This document shows positions 44,404-51,413 of a stretch of 64,000 bases of DNA, one piece after another. Below the pieces are notes generated by a model that searched no databases, was not told where the DNA came from, and worked only from the letters and a program-made list of their open reading frames with translations. The translations under genes and the position numbers were made by a program. Origin of the DNA: Porphyrobacter sp. LM 6 (GTDB lineage: Bacteria; Pseudomonadota; Alphaproteobacteria; Sphingomonadales; Sphingomonadaceae); NCBI RefSeq assembly GCF_001720465.1, contig NZ_CP017113.1, positions 2,852,001 through 2,916,000 of the forward strand, read 5' to 3'. Every line of letters starts with the position of its first letter. The stretch's first letter is position 1.

Positions 44404-45762
44404 ATGACGCAAGGGCCGCCGCCATCACCACCTGCCGAAACGCGCCCCGCGCCGACCGGGGCGATCCCGCCGTCGCGCATGGCGCTGCTGTTCATGGTGA
44501 TGCTCGTCACCGCGGCGGGGAACACCGCGATGCAATCGGTGATGCCATCGATCGGCACCGCCCTGCAGGTGGAGGATGTGTGGATCAGCCTCGCCTATTC
44601 GTGGTCGGCGCTACTGTGGGTGGTGTGCGCGCCATTCTGGGCGCGGCGGTCGGACCAGCGCGGGCGCAAGGCGATGATGGCGCTGGGGCTGGTCGGCTTC
44701 ATCGTCTCCTTCGTGCTGTGCGGCGCGGCGTTGTGGGCGGGGCTGGCGGGGTGGATGTCGGCGCTGTGGACGCTCGCCGCCTTCGCCGCCGCGCGTAGCC
44801 TCTACGGCGGGTTCGGCAGCGCCGCGCCCCCGGCGGTGCAGGCCTATGTCGCCTCACGCACTCCGCGCGCCGAACGCACGCAAGCGCTGTCGCTGATCGC
44901 TTCGAGCTTCGGGCTCGGCACGGTGATCGGCCCGGCGCTGGCACCGCTGATGGTGTTCCCGTTTCTCGGCATCGGGCTGACCGGCCCGTTCATCTGCTTT
45001 GCCGCGATCGGGCTTGTGGCGCTGGTGCTGCTGCGCTGGCGGCTGCCCAACGACGAGCCGCAATATGCCGCGCGCGGGCAGGCGGTGGCCTATTCGTCGA
45101 GCGGATCGGGCGCACCGCTCGATCCGCAGGAGGCATCGGAGAGCGAGGACGCCGCCGAACCGCCGCGCCTGTCATGGCGCGACCCGCGCCTGCGGCCGTG
45201 GGTCTTCGCTGGGTTCTTCGGCGGCCATGCGCAGGCGATGGTGCTGGGGATTTCGGGCTTTCTGGTGCTCGACCGGCTGGGACTGCGCGAGACGCCCGCC
45301 GAGGGCGCCGGGCCAGTGGGCCTAGTGCTGATGAGCGGCGCGATCGCCACGCTGCTGGCGCAGTGGGGGCTGATCCCGCGCTTCGATCTCGGCCCGCGCG
45401 CTGCGACACTGTGGGGGATCGCCACAGCGGCCTTCGGCACGGTGGTGCTGGCGGTGGCGGGCGACCTGCACCTGATCGCACTCGGCTATGCCATCGCCTC
45501 GCTAGGCTTCGGCCTGTTCCGGCCCGGCACCACCGCCGGCACCTCGCTCGCGGTGACCCGCGCCGAACAGGGGCAGGCGAGCGGCATCGTCGCGAGCCTT
45601 GCGGGGGCGAGCTACATCTATGCGCCGGCTCTCGGCGTGTGGCTCTACGGCCATTCGGACTGGCTGGGCTTTGGGCTGATCGTTGCGCTGTGCGCCGCCG
45701 TGCTGCTGCATGGGTGGACAGCCTTGCAGGCAGATAAAGAACTAACGAAGGACCGCACCTAA
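44404..45762 (+). CDS. MFS transporter (drug-efflux-like)
   Basis: The 452-residue protein has twelve predicted membrane segments and a major-facilitator motif between segments two and three (APFWARRSDQRGRKAMM, motif A). It resembles TetA-type and related drug/H+ antiporters. Substrate is unknown. It is close behind the GDPD-like membrane protein, so co-transcription is likely. A short hairpin lies 95 bases after the stop codon. Confidence 0.85.
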   Translation: MTQGPPPSPPAETRPAPTGAIPPSRMALLFMVMLVTAAGNTAMQSVMPSIGTALQVEDVWISLAYSWSALLWVVCAPFWARRSDQRGRKAMMALGLVGFIVSFVLCGAALWAGLAGWMSALWTLAAFAAARSLYGGFGSAAPPAVQAYVASRTPRAERTQALSLIASSFGLGTVIGPALAPLMVFPFLGIGLTGPFICFAAIGLVALVLLRWRLPNDEPQYAARGQAVAYSSSGSGAPLDPQEASESEDAAEPPRLSWRDPRLRPWVFAGFFGGHAQAMVLGISGFLVLDRLGLRETPAEGAGPVGLVLMSGAIATLLAQWGLIPRFDLGPRAATLWGIATAAFGTVVLAVAGDLHLIALGYAIASLGFGLFRPGTTAGTSLAVTRAEQGQASGIVASLAGASYIYAPALGVWLYGHSDWLGFGLIVALCAAVLLHGWTALQADKELTKDRT

Positions 45763-45857
45763 CCTGGGTGCGCTGGTACTGGCGGCGCAGCTGCCGCGAG
45801 GCCACGCGGCCGAGCCGCAGGTGCCCCGCAGCGCAGCGGAGGGAACAGCGCCGAGGA

Positions 45858-45879
45858 CGCACCCGCAGAGGCGGGTGCG
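45858..45879. terminator. Terminator-like hairpin between convergent genes
   Basis: Arms CGCACCCGC and GCGGGTGCG (9 bp, loop AGAG) lie between the MFS and ArsC-like genes, which converge here. The stem is followed by GAAAATC on the plus strand rather than T residues, so it is only a plausible end signal. Confidence 0.4.
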
Positions 45880-45883
45880 AAAA

Positions 45884-46228
45884 TCAAAGTATTTTTAGAA
45901 CTTCGTCCTGCGGCCTGCACAGCCGCACGCCCTTGTCGGTTTCGACCAGCGGGCGTTCGATCAGGATCGGATCGGCGACCATCGCTGCCAGCACAGTCGC
46001 ATCGTCCGCATCGGGCAGACCGCGTTCGGCCGCATCGGTGCCGCGCAGGCGCAGGCCCTGCTGCGGGGTGATCCCGGCATCGCGATAGAGTTGCGCGAGC
46101 TTTTCGGCGCTCGGCGGGGTCTTGAGATATTCGACCACCGTCACCTCGACCTTGCTGAGGTTTTCGAGGATCGCCAGCGTCTTGCGCGAAGTGCCGCACG
46201 CCGGATTGTGCCAGATGGTCGCTTTCAT
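45884..46228 (-). CDS. arsC: ArsC-family (glutaredoxin-type) arsenate reductase-like protein
   Basis: This 114-residue thioredoxin-fold protein has the ArsC active-site motif HNPACGTSRK (Cys11). Length is that of the short E. coli-type ArsC and the related Spx/YffB-like proteins. No arsR, arsB or acr3 gene is nearby, so arsenate reduction is by family only and another thiol-linked role is possible. It is divergent from a siderophore-type TonB receptor. Confidence 0.8.
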   Translation of the reverse strand: MKATIWHNPACGTSRKTLAILENLSKVEVTVVEYLKTPPSAEKLAQLYRDAGITPQQGLRLRGTDAAERGLPDADDATVLAAMVADPILIERPLVETDKGVRLCRPQDEVLKIL

Positions 46229-46325
46229 TGCCGTCTCCAGTCAAACATCGCGCTGCCGCACCTAACCGGTTCGAACGCGCAATTCCACCGGCTCGAAAAG
46301 TCGCCACCTCGATATCTCGCAAGAC

Positions 46326-46348
46326 TTGCATATGCGAGTGATTTGCAA
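46326..46348. promoter_or_regulatory. Palindromic iron-box candidate before the siderophore receptor
   Basis: Arms TTGCATAT (46326-46333) and ATTTGCAA (46341-46348) form an inverted repeat with one mismatch and a seven-base centre. The TTGCAAAT-type half-site resembles iron-responsive boxes of alphaproteobacterial Fur or Irr-like regulators. It lies about 40 bases before the receptor start. Confidence 0.5.
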
Positions 46349-46386
46349 TAGCTGAAATGCCGACTCCACCGGAAGGCCCCAACATC

Positions 46387-48552
46387 ATGCTTCGAATTGC
46401 CCGTACTGCCCTGCTCCTCGGCTGCGCCATCAGCGCCTTTCCCGCCCTCGCGGCGAGCGATACCGAAGCGGGCGATGCGGCGGCGACAGAGAGCAGCGCG
46501 GCTGACAGTGCATCGGCGGAAGGCCCGAACATCGTCGTCACCGGCAATGTGCTCTATTCCGACCAACTCAACGCGCTGAAGACCCCGACGCCGATCATCG
46601 ACGTCCCGCAATCGCTCTCGATCACCACCGCCGACCAGATCGTGCGGCAGGGCTTCGACAGCATCGCCGATATCGTGCTTTACACCGCAGGCGTGAGCAA
46701 TTCGCAGGGCGAAGGCCACCGCGATTCGGTGATCTTCCGCGGCGTGCGCTCGACCGCAGACTTCTTCGTCGACGGGGTGCGCGACGATGTCGAATACTAC
46801 CGCGGCCTCTACAATCTTGAACAGGTCGAAATCCTGCGCGGCCCCAATGCGCTGCTGTTCGGGCGCGGCGGCACCGGGGGCATCCTCAACCGCGTGACCA
46901 AGAAGGGCGTCATTGGCGATACCTTCGCCGGATACCGCGCCTCGGTCGACACCTTCGGCGCCTATGACATCTGGGCCGATCTCAACCTTGCGACCGGCGA
47001 CAATTCGGCGCTGCGGCTCAACGCCGCCTATGAAAGCCTCAACAATCACCGCGATCTGTACGAGGGCGAACAGATCAGCTTGAACCCCACCTTCCGCACG
47101 CAACTGGGCGGCAACACCACGCTCGATCTGTCCTACGAATACATCAATCACGATCGCTTCGTGGATCGCGGCATCCCGACTGATGATGCCGGCAATCCGG
47201 TGCGCGCGCTGCGGCGGATCACCTTTGGCGATCCGGCGAACAATTACACCACCTTCGAAGCCCACGTGCTGCGCTCGACGCTCCAGCACAGCTTCTCCGA
47301 TGGGCTGAAGGGCAACATCACCGCGTCCTGGGGTGACTATGACAAGGTCTACGCCAATGTCTTTCCGGTCGGCTACAACCCGGCCACCAACGTGGTAGCG
47401 ATGGATGGCTACATCGACAGCAACCACCGCCAGAACCTGATCCTGTCGGGCAATCTGGTGGGTGAATTCGCCACCGGCGGGATCGAGCACACGCTGATCG
47501 TCGGCGGCGAATATATCGACACCAGCAACGATAATGACCGCTTCAACGCGGTGTTCGATACCGCCGTCGCCGATGGCCGTCGCGCCGATGTCGAGTTCTT
47601 CCGTGCGGTGCGCCCCTTCCCCTTGCGCGGCGGGGTCGGCACGCTGGCCGATGGCCGCACCACCCGCCTCGCCTTCTCCTCGCTGAACGATGATACCGAG
47701 GCCGATCTGACCGTGTTCTCGGCCTATATCCAGGACGAGGTGAAGCTTGCCGATTGGCTGCGCGTGGTGCTCGGCGCGCGGTTCGACAGCTTCGACATCA
47801 CCGTGCTCGACAACCGCAACGGGGCCGTCCGCACCCGCAAGGACAAGGAGGTGACCCCGCGCCTCGGCCTGATCCTCAAGCCGCGCGAAAACCTGTCGAT
47901 TTACGGCAGCTATTCGGAGAGCTTCCTGCCGCGTTCGGGCGACCAGTTCGCCGACATCAACCCGCCCAATGATGCGCTGGAGCCCAACACCTTCTCGAAC
48001 CGCGAGATCGGGGTGAAGTGGGACTTTGCCCGCGATCTGGCGCTGACCGGCGCGGTGTTCGAAATCCGCGAGCGCTCGCCGCAGGTGTCCGACAGTGACC
48101 CCGGCACGCTCGACGTGCTAGAATCCAAGATCCGCGGGTTCGAGGCCCAGTTGCAGGGCCACGTCACCGAGGCGTGGTTCCTGACCGCAGGCTATTCCTA
48201 TCTCGACGGCGAACAGCAGAGCCGCACCGGCCCCACCGGTCGCCGTCTGCGCGAACTGCCGCACCACAAGTTTGCGATCTGGAACACGGTTCAGGCAACC
48301 GATCAGCTCGGTTTCGGCCTTGGCCTGACCGCGCAGGACGAAAGCTTTGCGGACAACGCCAACTCCGCGACCCTGCCCGCCTATGCGCGGGTCGATGCGG
48401 CGGTGTTCTATGACGTGAACGACAAGGTCCGGGTGCAGCTCAATGTCGAAAACCTGTTCGACGAGCTCTACTTCCCCAACGCGCACTCGGCCGATGAATT
48501 GACCGTCGGCGCGCCGCTCAATGCGCGGTTCACGGTGACCGGAAGGTTCTAA
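46387..48552 (+). CDS. TonB-dependent siderophore receptor
   Basis: The 721-residue outer-membrane receptor has a signal peptide ending FPALAAS, a TonB box near IVVTGNV, a plug domain (TPIIDVPQSLSITTADQI, FFVDGVRDDVEYYRGLYNLE, LRGPNALLFGRGGTGGILNRV) and a barrel ending RFTVTGRF with the terminal aromatic. The VPQSLSI and FRGVRSTADFFVDGVRDD features are those of catecholate or hydroxamate siderophore receptors (FhuE / Fiu type). A GGAAGG site supports the start. The iron-box candidate upstream agrees with iron-regulated expression. Confidence 0.9.
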   Translation: MLRIARTALLLGCAISAFPALAASDTEAGDAAATESSAADSASAEGPNIVVTGNVLYSDQLNALKTPTPIIDVPQSLSITTADQIVRQGFDSIADIVLYTAGVSNSQGEGHRDSVIFRGVRSTADFFVDGVRDDVEYYRGLYNLEQVEILRGPNALLFGRGGTGGILNRVTKKGVIGDTFAGYRASVDTFGAYDIWADLNLATGDNSALRLNAAYESLNNHRDLYEGEQISLNPTFRTQLGGNTTLDLSYEYINHDRFVDRGIPTDDAGNPVRALRRITFGDPANNYTTFEAHVLRSTLQHSFSDGLKGNITASWGDYDKVYANVFPVGYNPATNVVAMDGYIDSNHRQNLILSGNLVGEFATGGIEHTLIVGGEYIDTSNDNDRFNAVFDTAVADGRRADVEFFRAVRPFPLRGGVGTLADGRTTRLAFSSLNDDTEADLTVFSAYIQDEVKLADWLRVVLGARFDSFDITVLDNRNGAVRTRKDKEVTPRLGLILKPRENLSIYGSYSESFLPRSGDQFADINPPNDALEPNTFSNREIGVKWDFARDLALTGAVFEIRERSPQVSDSDPGTLDVLESKIRGFEAQLQGHVTEAWFLTAGYSYLDGEQQSRTGPTGRRLRELPHHKFAIWNTVQATDQLGFGLGLTAQDESFADNANSATLPAYARVDAAVFYDVNDKVRVQLNVENLFDELYFPNAHSADELTVGAPLNARFTVTGRF

Positions 48553-48561
48553 CAGGCACCG

Positions 48562-49107
48562 CTATTCGGGTTCGGGCACACGCAGCGCGGGGACAGCCCT
48601 TGCGGCGTCCTCGGCGCTGATGCCCGGCGCGGGTGCGGCGCTGATCCGTTCGCGACGCTGCGCCACCCGGCCGGCCTGCTCGACCGCGCGGATCAGGCGC
48701 GGATAGACCCCGCAGCGGCAGATGTTCGGAATCGCGGCCTCGATCTCCTCGCGGGTCGGCGCAGGATTGCGCTGGATCAGCGCGGCGGCGGCGATGGTGA
48801 TGCCGGGGGTGCAATATCCGCACTGGATCGCCTGCTGCGCCACCATCGCCTGCTGCACCGGATGCGAGCGGTCGTTCGAGAGGCCCTCGATCGTGGTGAT
48901 GATCCGCCCCTCGCACTCGGCCAGCGTGATCGCGCAGGATCGCAGCGCCACCCCGTCGACCAGTACCATGCACGCGCCCGAACAATCTCCGCCGCCGCAC
49001 GCCTTGGTGCCGGTGAGGTTCATCGCCTCGCGCAAGCCGTAAAGCAGCGGCGTCCGGGGATCGAGATCGAACTCGACCGGCCGTTCGTTGACGGTCATGC
49101 GCGACAT
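48562..49107 (-). CDS. (2Fe-2S)-binding subunit of a xanthine-oxidase-family enzyme
   Basis: The 181-residue protein carries both [2Fe-2S] sites of the small subunit of molybdenum hydroxylases. The plant-type ferredoxin site reads CGGGDCSGAC with a later RSC, and the C-terminal helical site reads CGYC and CRC. Such subunits normally work with a molybdopterin-binding large subunit, but none is encoded here; upstream lies only a class II aldolase, 20 bases away on the same strand. The C-terminal tail (RRERISAAPAPGISAEDAAR) is extra relative to typical subunits. Confidence 0.85.
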   Translation of the reverse strand: MSRMTVNERPVEFDLDPRTPLLYGLREAMNLTGTKACGGGDCSGACMVLVDGVALRSCAITLAECEGRIITTIEGLSNDRSHPVQQAMVAQQAIQCGYCTPGITIAAAALIQRNPAPTREEIEAAIPNICRCGVYPRLIRAVEQAGRVAQRRERISAAPAPGISAEDAARAVPALRVPEPE

Positions 49108-49127
49108 GGCGAGCCCTTATGCGGCGC

Positions 49128-49892
49128 TTACTGGCGCCAGCTGTCGTCGATCTTGTCGATCCGGCGCTTCCACGCCTCGAAATCGAACAGCCCTGCGCCG
49201 CCCTGCCCACTCATCACGGCCAGATCGCGCTGATGGACGTCGACCACGTCCTGCGAAATCATGATCGGATCACCCATGCGGAGCGTCGCCACCTGAATCT
49301 CGCAGGCGCGCTGGAGCGCCCACATCTTGACGAACATGCCCTGGATGGTGCGGTCCATCACCACGGGGCCGTGGTTGCGCAGCATCAGGATGGTGTGATT
49401 GCCAAGGTTCTGCACCAGCCGCTCGCCTTCTTCGGGACGCACGGTGACGCCCTCGAAGTCGTGATAGCCGATCTGGCCCTGGAAATTGCAGGCGTAGAAA
49501 TTGGTCGGCAGCAGCCCGTCCTTGTGGCTGGCGACCGCCATCGTCGCGGTGGTGTGGACGTGGCAGATCGCATCCGCACGGCCGCCCAGATGCTTGTGGA
49601 AATAGGCATGCTGGGTGAAGCCCGCCTTGTTCACCATATAGGGCGAACCGCCGACATTATTGCCCTCGACATCGATCTTCACGAGGTTCGACGCGGTCAC
49701 TTCGCTGTAGAGCAGACCGAAGGGGTTGATGAGGAAGGTATCCTTCTCCCCCGGCACCTTCAGCGAGATGTGGTTGTAGATCGATTCCGACCAGCCGAGG
49801 TGGTCGAAGATGCGGTAGCACGCCGCCAGATCGAGCCGCGCCTGCCACTCTTCCTTGCTACATTCGATTGTGGGTTTGAGCTGGGTCGCCAT
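49128..49892 (-). CDS. Class II aldolase/adducin-domain protein
   Basis: The 254-residue protein has the class II aldolase fold with zinc ligands in HVHTTATMA and RNHGPVV and the opening YRIFDHLGWSESIYNHIS. It resembles the adducin-type branch with decarboxylase or aldolase activity on small hydroxy-acids or sugars. The start at 49892 follows a GGAGAGG site. It is first in an operon with the [2Fe-2S] protein and divergent from a MATE pump. The substrate is unknown. Confidence 0.85.
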   Translation of the reverse strand: MATQLKPTIECSKEEWQARLDLAACYRIFDHLGWSESIYNHISLKVPGEKDTFLINPFGLLYSEVTASNLVKIDVEGNNVGGSPYMVNKAGFTQHAYFHKHLGGRADAICHVHTTATMAVASHKDGLLPTNFYACNFQGQIGYHDFEGVTVRPEEGERLVQNLGNHTILMLRNHGPVVMDRTIQGMFVKMWALQRACEIQVATLRMGDPIMISQDVVDVHQRDLAVMSGQGGAGLFDFEAWKRRIDKIDDSWRQ

Positions 49893-49986
49893 CGGGCCGT
49901 TCCTCTCCGTCTGTCTGTTGATCATGCTATCGCACGCGCAGGGAATGCTTTGCAAGCCGGGCAAGGCCCCGCTACGCCTCGTCACG

Positions 49987-51354
49987 ATGAACGCGCCCGC
50001 CCCTTCCGTTGCCAAGCTGGTGAGCGGCAGCATCCCGGGACACCTGGTCAGCCAGACCATCCCTGCGGTGATCGGGGTGGCGGCGCTCATGTCGGTCGGG
50101 ATCGTCGATGCCTATTTCATCGGCCAGCTCGGCAGCGCGCCGCTGGCTGCGATCAGCTTCATCTTCCCCGTCACCGTCGCCAGCACCTCGCTGGGGGTCG
50201 GGGTGATGGTCGGGATCAATTCGGTCGTCGCCCGTGCGCTGGGTGAAGGCGATTTCGAAAAGGCCGCCCGCCGCGCCAATTTCGGGATCGTGTTTGCCGC
50301 GCTCGTCGGGATGATGATGGGCGTCATGCTGTTCGCGCTGATCGAGCCGATCTTCGCTGCGATGAACGCGCCTGACCACCTGATGCCGCTGATCCGCGCC
50401 TATATGGCGCCCTTCGCCGCAGGCTTTCCGCTAAGCCTGATGATCATGGGTCTCAACGGCGTGCTGCGCGGTCAGGGCGAGGCCAAGCGCACGAGCACGA
50501 TAAACATCACCTATGCCGCCGCCAACTGGGTGCTCAACCCGATCCTGATCACCGGGGCATTTGGCTTCGAGGGATTCGGGATGGCGGGATCGGCCTATGC
50601 CACGATCACCGGCTGGGCCATCGGCGCGCTGGCGGGGCTGTGGGTGCTGCGCGGAACATCGCTGCCGTTCAACCCCGGCCTGCTGCGCGAATGCAGCCTG
50701 ATCGATCCGGCCAAGGCGATCATCAAGGTTGGTCTTCCGGCGGCGTTTTCCAACGCGATCAACCCGCTCGGCCTGTCGGTACTGACCGCAAGGGTCGCGC
50801 TCGAGGGCGAGGCCGCGGTCGCGGGCTTCGGGGCGGCGGGGCGATTGCAGAGCTTCGTGATCGTCCCGCTGCTGGCGCTTTCGGGCGCGATCGGGGCGAT
50901 TGTCGGGCAGAACTGGGGCGCGGGCCGGTATGACCGGGCGCGCGAGGCGGCGCTTTACGCGGCGGGCTTCTGCGTCGTCTGGGGGCTGGCGGTGGCCATC
51001 GGGATAATCGCTGCGGGCGAGAGCTTTGCCCGGCTGTTCACCGACGATCCGGCGGTGGTGGCGGAGTTCGCCGCCTATCTCCGGATCGCGGCGTGGGGCT
51101 ATGCCGGGTTCGGACTGCTGATCGTGGGCAATGGCATCATGAACGCGGTCGACAAGGCAGGATTTGCCCTCGGCCAATCCATCGTGCGGGTGTTCCTGGT
51201 GATGCTGCCGGTGGCGCTTGTGCTCCAGCCGGGCATGGGGAGCGCCGCGATCTACACCGCCGAACTCGCCGCCAACCTGTTCGGCGCGCTTTCGGCGGTG
51301 GTGCTGGTGCGCCACATTTTGCTCAAGCGCGAGCCGGCCTGGAGCGCGCGCTAG
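49987..51354 (+). CDS. MATE-family efflux transporter
   Basis: The 455-residue protein has twelve membrane segments and MATE features (PAVIGVAALMSVGIVDAYFIG, GQNWGAGRYDRAREA). MATE pumps export cationic drugs or metabolites with Na+ or H+. The start is uncertain: I use ATG 49987 (MNAPAPSVAK), while an ATG 14 codons earlier is also in frame; neither has a strong ribosome-binding site. It is divergent from the aldolase gene and followed, 59 bases later, by cheA. Confidence 0.85.
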   Translation: MNAPAPSVAKLVSGSIPGHLVSQTIPAVIGVAALMSVGIVDAYFIGQLGSAPLAAISFIFPVTVASTSLGVGVMVGINSVVARALGEGDFEKAARRANFGIVFAALVGMMMGVMLFALIEPIFAAMNAPDHLMPLIRAYMAPFAAGFPLSLMIMGLNGVLRGQGEAKRTSTINITYAAANWVLNPILITGAFGFEGFGMAGSAYATITGWAIGALAGLWVLRGTSLPFNPGLLRECSLIDPAKAIIKVGLPAAFSNAINPLGLSVLTARVALEGEAAVAGFGAAGRLQSFVIVPLLALSGAIGAIVGQNWGAGRYDRAREAALYAAGFCVVWGLAVAIGIIAAGESFARLFTDDPAVVAEFAAYLRIAAWGYAGFGLLIVGNGIMNAVDKAGFALGQSIVRVFLVMLPVALVLQPGMGSAAIYTAELAANLFGALSAVVLVRHILLKREPAWSAR

Positions 51355-51413
51355 GCGCTTGTTAACCAACCTTCGCGCATAGCGTGCCCGATATAAACAA
51401 GGGCGCGCACCTG

